Shown one piece after another: positions 54,791 through 64,000 of a stretch of DNA of 64,000 nt. Both the position numbers and the translations under genes were made by a program. The stretch comes from Neonectria sp. B-13 (Eukaryota; Ascomycota; Sordariomycetes; Hypocreales; Nectriaceae), in the NCBI GenBank assembly GCA_002682825.1, contig NOKP01000004.1, forward strand, positions 79,711 through 143,710, written 5' to 3'. Every line of letters starts with the position of its first letter. Within the stretch, counting starts at the first letter, position 1. Below the pieces are notes generated by a model. It was not told the origin of the DNA, did not search any database, and saw only the letters and a list, made by a program, of their open reading frames with translations.

Positions 54791-56316
54791 ATGTCTCCTA
54801 AAGAAGCTATCACGAAACCTCTGGGTAGTCTAGCACCCTTTGCCGAGCCTGCCTGGTTCAATGCTCTCGCCTCGCCGTACTACAGCGAGAGTCACAGGAG
54901 GTTGCAGCGTGAAGTTCGGGAGTATATGAACGAAAATATATTTCCCCACGTCGAGGAATGGGAAGAAAACGGCCAAGTGCCCAACGAGGCAAAGCGACAA
55001 TACGCCCAAGCTGGTCTCGCCTTTCAAGAGATGCCGGCCGAGTATGCGCATGGCGTGAGGCTCCCGGGGGGCGTCTCCTTCGACGGTGGGCAAGCTCCAA
55101 TGAAGACACTGCCCTGCCACTAACTTACGTTCTTACAGATTGGGACATCTTCCATTTTATTGTTCTTTTCTATGAACTTAACAGAATCGCTTCCGGTGGT
55201 GTCATGGGCGGTTTGGGAGGTGGACTGCCTATCAGCGTCCCGCCTGTCATCCGCTATGGCACTGAGGAGCAGAAACAGAAATGGCTGCCGGGGATTTTTC
55301 TAGGAGAGGTTGCTTTCTGCCTCGGAGCCACGGAGCCTACTGGTAAGCTGTCCCAGTTGGGCTGACTACTAAGAGCTAAATGTGGCAAGGTGGTTCTGAT
55401 CTTGCGAATCTCAAGACGACTGCGCGAAAGACGAAAGACGGAAAGTCGTACATCGTAAACGGCCATAAGGTACGTGGCATGCACACAAAGGAATTGATTC
55501 CTTGCAACTCAGGGTTGACACACCATATAGAAATGGATATCCGGAGGTCTATCAGCAACACACATGACAACTGCCGTCCGAACTGGAGGTCCTGGTGCAG
55601 GCGGTGTTTCGGTTGTCGTCATCCCTCTCGACCTTCCCGGGATCACACGACGAAAGATCAAGAATAGCGGCTTCCATGCGGGCGAGAGTACTTGGATTAC
55701 GCTTGAAAATGTCTTGGTCCCCGTCGAGAACCTGATTGGAAAAGAGAACAACGGGTTCCAATATCTAATGACAAGTATGTGTTTGATCTTTCCTTCCCGT
55801 GCAAAACCGAAAGGATTGTGCTTCCTGCTAACGGGAATAGATTTCAACCGCGAGCGGCTCATCATGGCCGTTGGTATGAACTCGTTGGCGCGGGTCTGTC
55901 TCGAGGACGCTTGGGCTTATGCTGAAGATCGCGAAACATTTGGGGAGCCTCTCTTTTCTCACCAAATCATCCGCCACAAGCTCGCAACCCTCGCCCGGTA
56001 TATCGAGTCGCATTGGGCCTGGATTGAGCAGATCGCATATCATGCGAAGGTAGCGGGGGAAATTGGTCCTGATTTAGCTTCCAGAATTGCTCTTGCGAAG
56101 ATTCATGGCGGTCGTTTACTAGAGCTGGCTAATCGCGAGGCACAGCAGATATTCGGGGGTGCAGGTTATCAACGCGGCGGAGTGGGTTCCCGCGTTGAGC
56201 GGATCAGCCGGGACTTGAGAGTCAGCATTGTGGGTGGTGGCAGTGAGGAAATCATCACAGACCTCGCAGTGCGGCAAGAGATACGGCAATCAAAGAAGAG
56301 ACATGCGAATCTGTAA
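54791..56316 (+). CDS. Acyl-CoA dehydrogenase, possible peroxisomal type
   Basis: About 430 residues in several exons (introns near 55075-55138, 55343-55386, 55467-55530 and 55774-55840). The start MSPKEAITKPLGSLAPFAEP precedes the N-terminal helical domain (HRRLQREVREYMNENIFP). The family core follows: GGVMGGLGGGLPISVPPVI, GTEEQKQKWLPGIFLGEV, FCLGATEPT/GGSD, GGVSVVVIPLDLPGITRRKI and GFHAGESTWITLENVLVP. The C-terminal helices carry FGEPLFSHQIIRHKLATL and the signature FGGAGYQRGGVG. The last residues are HANL, a weak PTS1-like end. Together with the SKL-tagged ligase this points to peroxisomal beta-oxidation of an unusual acyl chain (inference). Confidence 0.85.
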
Positions 56317-56367
56317 GGGGTAGCACTACATTATTTTGAGTACTTGAGTACTTTCTATGCTGTAGAC

Positions 56368-58010
56368 TTAAAAGCTTGCACCGTCGTCCTTTGCCCTGCT
56401 TTCGCCCCCCCTTATTTTATCTTCTTCAGCCACCACTGCCTTCGGGAGTGCAATACCTAGTCCAAAGAACACAAAAAGCGCCCACTTCCACCGAAATGGA
56501 TTGATGGCAACGCAGAAGACAAACCACCACAGCAATTCTAAGTAGGTGAAGAAGTCAAAGGCACCGGTTGGGCTGCTCATCTTGAGAAACTTGGTCATGT
56601 CAATCCAACGCTGCATCCAGTATGGCCTTGGGCGAGTGAGGGGATCGACCAAGAACATAAGTAGGATGCGCGTGTAGATGCCGATATGCCAGTTGCCAAC
56701 CGTACCAATAGCCGACAAGTAGGTGCAGTTGATTGCCGAAATAGAGGGGTGCTCGGGTGGAAAGGTCTGGAGATACCAGTTCGGTGGTTGGTAAGGATCA
56801 TTGAAGCAATCCTCGGGTAGGAAACTCAGAGATGGTCTCTTGAAACCCGTTGCCAGCACAACCACGTCGGCCTCAATGACCTCTTGATGCCCAGGGCCGC
56901 CTTTGGGAACGCCTTTGGCTCGTCGATTTACCACAATACCCCGATCAACGAATTCCTCAATGTCGCAGCGAACCCACTCGGCTTTTCCCTCTCTTAGTTT
57001 ATTCATGACATCAGAGTTGACCATTGGTGTGTCCGTGAAGACGCCTTTTCCAACTGGTGCAATGTCCTCCATGTCTCGGTAGAAGAGCTTCCGAAGAAGA
57101 AACTCGGGAATGATGGAGAAGCTCGTCTCCTGGCCAAAGACGTTGTAGCTCAACAACGTATCAACAACAATGTTTCGCGGGATGATCCATTTCTCGGAGC
57201 GAGAAAGGATGGTCGTTTTCAGTGCCTTTTCAGAAGAAGCAAACTCGAGTGCTTCAACGGCGCTTGCTCCTCCGCCGATGATGGATACTTTCTTGCCTCT
57301 GGCATCCTTGCTGTACAACTATTAGACATCTCGAATTGAAAGGCACTCCAAGACAGCTCACCCAGTTAACTCGCTTGAATGGTAGATTTTGCCTTGAAAG
57401 CTCTCCATTCCTTGTATGTGTGGAACTTTGGGGGCACCACACGTTCCAATAGCGGCAATAATTCCATCGAATCGTCCCAAGGAAGGATCGTTGATGATCC
57501 ACTTGCCTTTCTCTTGATACACTCTGTCCACCTTGGTATTGAAGAGTGTTCGTTCGTGCAGGCCGTATCGTTTCCAAAGTTGCTGTACTTGACTGACAAT
57601 TTCCTCACGACTGGGATATCCGCGTTGCCACTTGACCGAAGGGTGAAAGCGGTACATCAACGAGTGGATTTGCAGACCAGATGTATCATTGACTCTCTGC
57701 AGAATGGGTTATTAGTACGACATGCAAAACGAATCGGAGGGTAGAAAGCACGTACTGTCCAAATTCCACCAACTTGGTCCTCGGATCCACCCTCGAAAAT
57801 AACAGTATCAAACCCATGGCCGACGCAATGGGCTGCTGAGGTTACACCGGTAATACCAGCTCCGATGACTGCAATCTTTGGTCGGTGCAATTTGGCATGG
57901 AGTTCAGGTGATTGGGGGGATAGGAGTTTGTCCACCAGCCATTGGAGCACCTGGTACAGAAACAGTAACGGGTGAAACAGCGGATTTTCGAGGCCAGCGT
58001 TGGATGACAT
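56368..58010 (-). CDS. Flavin-containing monooxygenase (FMO-like), C-terminal membrane segments
   Basis: About 510 residues, starting MSSNAGLENPLFHPLLF. FAD motif VIGAGITGVTSAAHCV and VGGIW(T), then an intron, then the FMO region YPSREEIVSQVQQLWKRYG, AAIGTCGAPKVPHIQGMESF and KIYHSSELTG, the NADPH motif IIGGGASAVEALEFA, and LATGFKRPSLSF. The C-terminus contains hydrophobic stretches (FFTYLELLWWFVFCVAINPF and WALFVFFGLGIALP) that probably anchor it in a membrane. Its 3' end lies 50 bases from the acyl-CoA dehydrogenase 3' end (convergent). A link to acyl-chain or aromatic ketone oxidation is plausible but unproven. Confidence 0.85.
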
Positions 58011-58436
58011 TGTAAAGACTGTGTATGGATTTGCCTCTAGTTTGACTGAGCTGCCAGAACTCAATTGGAAAAGTGAAGGACTGGCATCTTTAAGCAATCC
58101 TATCTAGCGTTCATTATCACATGGCAATTGGGCCAGTGCCACATGCTGATGTTGAATTTTGTCGATCTTAGCTGTCAATGACGTCAACTTCACGTGGATG
58201 AAACTTGAAATCGCTCGGCAATTGTATTTTAGGCCGACGTCATCATCGCACTAAAATCATCCACTCATCATGTAAACACAGTCGCGGTTACGTATTTTTT
58301 CCTTTACCGCATTTGCCATAACTATTCCTGCTCTTCAGTTTATTAACACCACCTTGCGAGACCTTCCCGCGCTGGAGGGGTGGCATTACGATTGCAATCG
58401 CCTTTGAAGACACCAAGCAGAACTTGAGCACCCGAT
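58011..58436. other. Divergent intergenic region
   Basis: About 430 bases between the FMO and SigF-like start codons. No gene or obvious motif. Confidence 0.4.
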
Positions 58437-59170
58437 ATGGAGTCTCCCGGTAATTCCAACCTGTCCACTGCTACTATGTCAATACTAATTAATATAGCGA
58501 AGGAGATCACGGGTGTCATCAAAACCCTGACTCAAGGTAGCCCTCACGAACAAGAAGCTACCATATCACGATACTTTCTGCAGAATGCGTCGTTTTCGCA
58601 CCCTTTTTGCCGTGTTCCGTCCTTCTCTAAAGGCTCCATCCCACTTGCGAGGGGTCTCAACTCCCAATGGGTAGTTCTCGCCATTTATCGATGGTATCGC
58701 ACGCTCAGCCCTCGTATTGATATTAAAATTGACTCAGTCGGTTAGTAATGAATGGTTCATGCGTGGTAACTAGTTGTCACTAAGTCTGCATAGCCTTCGA
58801 TAATGATCGTGACATTCTCTACGTATCCATCCGACAGACATTCGCCGTGTGGTTCATCCCATTTTATAAAGCTCCTGTTCGACTTGTGTCCGTCTTACAG
58901 CTTGCCAAGCGAGCTACATTGCCAGACGATGACAGGGACCACACGTCAGGAAATGTAAATGGGGTCTCTCCTACCAGATCGGACCATAATGAGTCCTTGT
59001 ACTACATTGCTAGTCAACAAGATCTTTACGCAGTCACCGATTGTATCCAGTTCTTACTCCCCAGGCTGGGGCCGTTCTTCTGGTTCATCTGGCAGCTTTT
59101 CAGCACCTGCCTCTGCGTTGTGGGAATGATGGTGTTTTCACCATTCTATACTTTTTTGAATAGAAACTAG
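58437..59170 (+). CDS. SigF-like NTF2-domain protein
   Basis: About 225 residues in two exons. The intron (about 58740-58793) joins IDIKIDSV to AFDNDRDILYVSIRQ in frame. The pattern fits the fungal SigF-like NTF2-fold family: IAKEITGVIKTLTQGSP, ISRYFLQNASFSHPFCRV, LAIYRWYRTLSPRIDIK, FIPFYKAPVRLVSVLQLA, the YYIASQQDLYAV motif, and a C-terminal hydrophobic pair FFWFIWQLFSTCLCVVGMM. The function of the family is poorly known. The C-terminal membrane-like segments suggest an endomembrane location. It stands head-to-head with the FMO gene, which may mean shared control. Confidence 0.7.
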
Positions 59171-60865
59171 GTAGTTTTTCAGGTTTGGGAAGTAGTCGCC
59201 ATTCTGTTCCAGAATTAAATCATTGAAAACAATTCTTGACTGAGCCGCAGTACAGCAGGAATATGCCATTAGGTACTAGGCCTAAATAATGAATATTAAG
59301 ACAGCTTAGCCTCCTTCATTAGTCCCTGCATGTTAGCTGCGTCTCTTTCTTTCTTTCGTTAATAAAATTGTATCAGTGCGCGTTCTCATACTACGTTAAT
59401 TCGCAATGAGAGTGGGCGACTGGGTTAGCTACTGGGTGAGCGAAAGGCTTTGTCGAGTTTCGGAATACTTGTCCTTCATCAAGTCGATTGCTTCCGAAGA
59501 AGGGGAATTCTTCCACTATATACGTCAGTATCGTAACAAAATCGATGCTTGCGAATAGGTTGACCAGACAAGTTTGCTCCCACTTTTACTACCGCTACTC
59601 TCTTGTTTAGCCTTATAATAGCAATAATTGTAGACGAACTCGACGCTTATTTTAATTCCCCAAAAGATTTCCCATATTTTCAGCAACATATTTAAGACGC
59701 ACGGTTTTTTAAGTGTTAGACAAATGGTACTTGCCTGTTTTGGGAGTACCGACTTCCCTGATGGAGAACTTCCCCACGTGAAGTTCACGGTTTATCTTAG
59801 AATCCCTTAGCTCCCTGCGTAGAAACATCATTCTGCAGTACATGGGGTTTTCCACAATCTCTCTTTCATGTCATTGGCTAGTGCATCGAGCACTTTGTCG
59901 CTAGTAGCGGTGAGGCCTGTTGAGATGTTATTGGTGGTTGCCATTGAGACAGACTCGCTTTATAAGACACGGTGGATGACCATCAATGGCTCTATTGAGC
60001 CAGATCTGTCCCTTCACTTACTGTAGAGAAACTAGGCCTGCTTTCAGCTCAGCCCGTTACCCCGAGACCTGCATATGGGGTGACAACAGGGTCCTTGATT
60101 GGCAAACCTGAAGTGTGGTGCATCAGCGCGACGTGCGCTAGACACTAGGCAGGTTCTGAGTCTCAAGAGAGCGGTGGTGTCCCCCAATCTTAGGGTATTG
60201 GCAGTTTAGTTTATTTATACTGCTCGTTTGGTATTTTTTTTTTCGGTGTAAGCAATGCCTAAGATCTACAGACTGTGGCGTAGCTGAGGTATTATTGTCC
60301 AATGCAAGGGGTGATAGATTGCCCGGGGGTCCTGTGGTTGAGTGAAATCATCTTCCGCCATGTGATTAGAAGTGATTAGACCATTGATCCTCATGTTTTC
60401 TACCTTCCTACAGCGAGGTTGCTCAGTAAAAGCCTCTAAGTGTGATTACAGGTTTGAGTATCTTGCATCCAGTTTATAATATGCACGTTCAATGCTTACA
60501 CAACTGGCCTAATTACTCGTCAGCAGAGACATGTTTGGCACCACAGGCTATCGGCACACTTGGTCTGGCAACAACGAAGAGAAGGAGTCGCAAAGTGACG
60601 CTAGATTAACAGATCGTATTGGCGAGAGCTGTAAAAGGAAAAGTCCATCGTAGACGGCGCACAAAAGTGGAGACGGCCTGAACTATTGTTTTATTACGTG
60701 GCAGGCTAACCTTCATCGATGAATTATTGCTGCAGCTAACCCGTTTGTCTCATCCCCTTTTGTATATCAAGCAGGCTGCAGGAGCTGATACTAAAACATC
60801 AAAGCCTTCATGCTTTGTGGAAGTCAGTGCAGTTCTATCTCTTCTACAGTTCGCGTCTGTCCAAA
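59171..60865. other. 1.7-kb intergenic region
   Basis: No frame with domain character. A/T-rich blocks, for example near 59300-59400 and 59580-59720, may be decayed repeat sequence, but no transposon signature is visible. The last part is the promoter of the HET gene. Confidence 0.5.
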
Positions 60866-62413
60866 ATGGTCTTACCAACACTCGACCACGTCCTCCGTTC
60901 CGGCGCTGCCGTCCCAACTTTAGGATCGTGTGTTCTGGACGTTCCCTTTGCCGCAGTTACCAAAGCTCCAGTTTCCATCGCCAATGTCAGCAAGTACAAA
61001 TTTCGACTCTTGGACTGTCGAAGTTTTGCAGAGCGCAAAAGTCTTCGGATTCTTGAGTTCGATGATCTCCCAAAACACAAATACGGAACCATATCATACG
61101 TTTGGAGGGGACTCCAGTCCAAGGAAAATAATCCTCCTATTATCACCATCGACGGAACTAAAAACAACGGCAAAGTGTCCGTCGATGTGTTGAGGATTGC
61201 ATGCGTTGCATTGTTGCGGCTCGGGTGCGAATTGGTATGGCTTGATGGGCTCTGCATCATTCAGGGAGACGACGACGACAAGAACTGGCAAATGCAGCAC
61301 ATGTATGACATCTACAAGTCGTGTAAAAAGTGCCTCGTCATTCCGGGCGGACTTTTGAGACTTGGCGAGCTTACAGAAGAGACTACTTGGATTCACCGTG
61401 CTTGGACGCTCCAGGAAGCCATCGCCCCCCCGTCGGCAGAATGTCTATTTTCGTGGAAAGATGGAGACTGCACGCTACAGACCAACATGTCAACCGTCGT
61501 CTCCGAGATCGAAGAAGGAGTGGCAGCCATCGCCGACATGGAAAGCCTACTCGAGACTTCCTTGAAGCCAGACTACCGCGTTTCAAAATTCGACAAGAAC
61601 TCCGGCGTTTCAACCGAGTTACCGGACGGTGAACAGATCAAGATATTGGGTCAGGATTCTCAATTGGAAGCCTTGATCGGAGCGCTTGATCTGCGGGAAA
61701 ATGAGGGGATGGAAAACGCCATATGGCGCTCATCATTTATGCGCACTGCGAAATTCCCAGTGGACAATGTCTTCAGCATCATGGGCCTTATGGGAGTGAC
61801 ATTGGACACACGCTCCTTCCAGCCTAGCCAAAGGCTCGAGGCAACCATCGCATTAATGCAAACGTTGTTGAGAAAGGGTCATCGGGCCGAGTGGCTGGGG
61901 ATTGCAACAAGGATAGAAAACAACCCACAGCTCTCTACAATCCCTGTCTTTCCTGAGCCAAACCCTGCTGGCAAAGCGGTTGTAACTACCGAGAAAGGTG
62001 CCAAGGAGGTTGCCAGTATGATGGACGGTTGGTGGATGATTGCGGACACACCCAAGGGCATATTGGACACGGCAGGATACCTGGAATTCAAGGCACGGGC
62101 AGCTCCGGTCAGGAAGCGGCAAGCTGGATCGTCGCACCCGGGTTTTGGATCTGTCAACGGTTGCGAGTGGGAAGTGTTGCCAGCCGGTCAGGGATCGTTC
62201 TATGCTGTCATCATTGGGACTAAAACGCCGTATCTGAACGGCGTCAATCCTTCCATCGTGGATCCCGACGATGTCGTTCTGATGCTGGTCGAGGAGCGTC
62301 TTCCTGAAAGGTTTTGCACCACAGAATACGCCTTTGTTGCAAAGGAAAAAACACAGAGTGAAGCTTGGGCTCTGAGGAGCTTGATGGTTGGTGGACCTAC
62401 TGAGAAGATTTAG
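60866..62413 (+). CDS. HET-domain protein (heterokaryon-incompatibility type)
   Basis: An intronless gene of 515 residues from MVLPTLDHVLRSG (an in-frame ATG at 60815 would add 17). The HET domain is recognised by YGTISYVWRG, LVWLDGLCIIQGDDDDKNWQM, MYDIYKSCKKCLVIPGGLLRL and TTWIHRAWTLQEAI. The second half (ASMMDGWWMIADTP, GSVNGCEWEVLPAGQGSF) is of unknown function and resembles the C-terminal part of many single-exon HET proteins. HET proteins mediate non-self recognition and regulated cell death in fungi, and most copies are uncharacterised and evolve fast. It has no visible partner gene (no NLR or SNARE neighbour). Confidence 0.85.
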   Translation: MVLPTLDHVLRSGAAVPTLGSCVLDVPFAAVTKAPVSIANVSKYKFRLLDCRSFAERKSLRILEFDDLPKHKYGTISYVWRGLQSKENNPPIITIDGTKNNGKVSVDVLRIACVALLRLGCELVWLDGLCIIQGDDDDKNWQMQHMYDIYKSCKKCLVIPGGLLRLGELTEETTWIHRAWTLQEAIAPPSAECLFSWKDGDCTLQTNMSTVVSEIEEGVAAIADMESLLETSLKPDYRVSKFDKNSGVSTELPDGEQIKILGQDSQLEALIGALDLRENEGMENAIWRSSFMRTAKFPVDNVFSIMGLMGVTLDTRSFQPSQRLEATIALMQTLLRKGHRAEWLGIATRIENNPQLSTIPVFPEPNPAGKAVVTTEKGAKEVASMMDGWWMIADTPKGILDTAGYLEFKARAAPVRKRQAGSSHPGFGSVNGCEWEVLPAGQGSFYAVIIGTKTPYLNGVNPSIVDPDDVVLMLVEERLPERFCTTEYAFVAKEKTQSEAWALRSLMVGGPTEKI

Positions 62414-62585
62414 TTTGTCAATAGTAAAGATCAATGGAGGCGACGATGGATCATCCATGAGTTCCACGGCATATGAAGCAGTTTCCCTCCCAGTGCGACA
62501 CGGATTCATCAACAATATATTTCAAGCACTTCTCATGCAATGAATGAATGGTTACCCAGGATTATTCCAATACACAGCCACCCTT

Positions 62586-64000
62586 CTACGTCTCCAGTTC
62601 AGCGTCTAGCTTAGTCCGAGCGAGGTCAACACTCCCCATCTCGGTCGCCTCAATGACCCGCCTCTTCTTAGCCTTGTGGGCCAAGTAGGATAACCCTGCA
62701 CTCCACAATATCAAAGCAATAGAGCTGGCAATCATAGCCCACATGCCTCGCTAGATTCAGATGTCAGAAAGATGGCCAGTAAGAGGGCGAGAATGACTTC
62801 ACTTACAGTAAACCAAGGTGCCATAGACGCACCATAGAACAGAATGCTCCACCAGGAATTGACAGCATTACTGCCCAGATTCATGCCTGCGAGCACCACA
62901 CCACGGAAGAGACCTTCCTCGTAACGCATCGCATCGTTGCACCAGGCGAAGAAGGTTGCCTGGCAAGCATACACTGATCCGGCCCAGTAGTAGGCAGCAA
63001 ACGTGACCGAGGTGGACATGGGACTTGTCGGATTGTTGGAGGCCACAAGAACCATGATGGATGTGGCAATGCCAGTAATGCCTATGAAGTAGCCCACGAG
63101 ATAGCGCTTGCCGCCGAGGAAGTCGGTAAGCGTCGCCCAAAAAAGTGTAGATACTATGCCGACCGCAGGGACTCCCGTGGGGTAGTTGTTCATTTGCGGA
63201 ACAGTATACGTGTTTGTTGGATGGCTTTGCAGAAAGAGGGCAAGAAGGGCATTTGTGCTGAAAGACTCGGTCTCTCCGGCGATGATCCAAAGGACCACGA
63301 ACCCCCACCAGTACCATGAAGTCAAGACTTTCTTAACAAAGCGCAGCGTGATGGGAGATCGCTCTTCCACTAGTGGTACGCGGGATATGGCCAGTTTCCG
63401 CTCGTCCTCTGTCAGGTAGAAGGCCGTGGTAGTATGCGGAGTGTCGGGAAAGAAGATGAAGCCGTACAGGGCGACTGGGATCGTGAGGAGTCCATCAATG
63501 ATGAAGAGCCAACGCCATCCACTGAGGCCGTGACGGCCGTCCATGCTTTCGTAAATGCCCGTCTGGATAAAACCGCCGAAGAAGGTTCCTGCAAGGCCAG
63601 AGGCAGTAAAGATTCCGCTTCGTTTGCCCAGTTCTTGTTCGGTGTACCATGCGCCCAGGATGTAGTGCGTCCCGACAAATGTCGATGCCTCGCACAAGCC
63701 CTGAAAGAAGCGGATCGCCATGATGGATCGCGGATTGTGGACGGAAGCGGTGACCATGGTAAGTCCTCCCCACAGTACCATCATCAGTGGAAACCAGATG
63801 CGAGGTTTGACATAGTGGAGGGAGATGTTGGAAGGAATCTGGCCCAGAACGTAACTAATATGGTCAGCAACCGACCGAGTTTTCGGTGACAAGGTCACTG
63901 GATGCACATACCCAACAGTAAAGCAGGTGTTGATCTGATTCAGTTGATTTCCCACAAACCCAAGCTCGTCCTTCATGCCAGAGACATAGGCATTGGCAAG
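62586..64000 (-). CDS. MFS transporter, allantoate-permease (DAL5) type, 5' end beyond window
   Basis: Partial: the visible 460 or so residues run from LANAYVSGMKDELGFVGNQL at the right edge to the stop at 62586. The intron near 63850-63910 joins INTCFTVG to YVLGQIPSNISL. Family features: LQ-type loop KPRIWFPLMMVLWGG, MAIRFFQGLCEASTFVGTHY, YTEQELGKRSGIFTASGLAG, a domain 3-4 loop with PDTPHTTTAFYLTEDERKLA, and the second half ESFSTNALLALFLQSHPTNT. A short last exon encodes the final helix IALILWSAGLSYLAHKAKKR and the tail ending DAELET. These anion:cation symporters carry allantoate, nicotinate, pantothenate or similar carboxylates across the plasma membrane. The substrate cannot be assigned. 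Confidence 0.9.

Noticed and set aside
1..64000. CRISPR arrays, bacterial operons, riboswitches or rRNA
   Set aside because: The window is fungal nuclear DNA; no regularly spaced repeats or RNA gene signatures were seen. tRNA genes could not be excluded by eye.

Overview
The window looks like a filamentous ascomycete chromosome, probably a Pezizomycotina such as the Eurotiales, although the species cannot be read from it. The support is: genes broken by introns of about 45-90 nt with GT..AG ends and TGCTAAC/CTAAC-like branch points; Zn2Cys6, C2H2, bZIP/DUF3425 and HET-domain proteins; a LaeA-like methyltransferase; and dense blocks of oxidoreductases. A run of exactly 100 N at 879-978, inside a GAAG microsatellite, is a scaffold gap.

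Left part (1-13.1 kb): sparse, odd gene content. It holds an acidic protein with a 204-bp internal duplication, a LaeA-like methyltransferase, two unrecognised genes that converge with overlapping stop codons, a seven-helix membrane protein, a small bZIP protein with an altered DNA-contact residue, the C-terminal remnant of a mitochondrial carrier, a minisatellite-coding gene and a second membrane protein.

Recombinase (13.7-17.4 kb, minus strand): a seven-exon gene of about 1120 residues. It joins a DUF3435-type tyrosine recombinase (Starship 'captain'-like, with R181, H331, R334 and Y372 all present) to C2H2 fingers and two tandem chromodomains. Its upstream flank carries nested inverted repeats and four CTGAGC repeats, and is a candidate end of a mobile element. 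A Zn2Cys6 regulator (17.8-20.4 kb) lies just beyond.

Catabolic cluster (21.6-43.5 kb): twelve genes, many in divergent pairs. They are an MFS transporter, a C2H2/fungal_trans regulator, a fumarylacetoacetase-like hydrolase, a zinc-type alcohol dehydrogenase, a second FAH-family hydrolase, a LovD/beta-lactamase-like serine hydrolase, a P450, a phenol-hydroxylase-type FAD monooxygenase, an FMO/Baeyer-Villiger-type enzyme with an extra N-terminal domain, a carboxymuconolactone-decarboxylase-like protein, a VOC/extradiol-dioxygenase-like protein and an SDR. Most of the intergenic promoters share TGTGGG(G/A) motifs, which the two-finger regulator of the cluster could plausibly bind. I read this as an aromatic-compound breakdown pathway with a possible extradiol (meta) ring-cleavage step. 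The substrate is unknown.

Right part (45.9-64 kb): an ABM-fold protein, a capsule-type glycosyltransferase, an expansin-like secreted protein and a DUF3425 bZIP factor. Then comes an acyl-activating set: a 4CL-like ligase ending in SKL, an acyl-CoA dehydrogenase ending in ANL, an FMO and a SigF-like NTF2 protein. A HET-domain protein and the 3' part of a DAL5-type MFS transporter close the window. Exon borders were placed by eye from splice consensus and reading frame.
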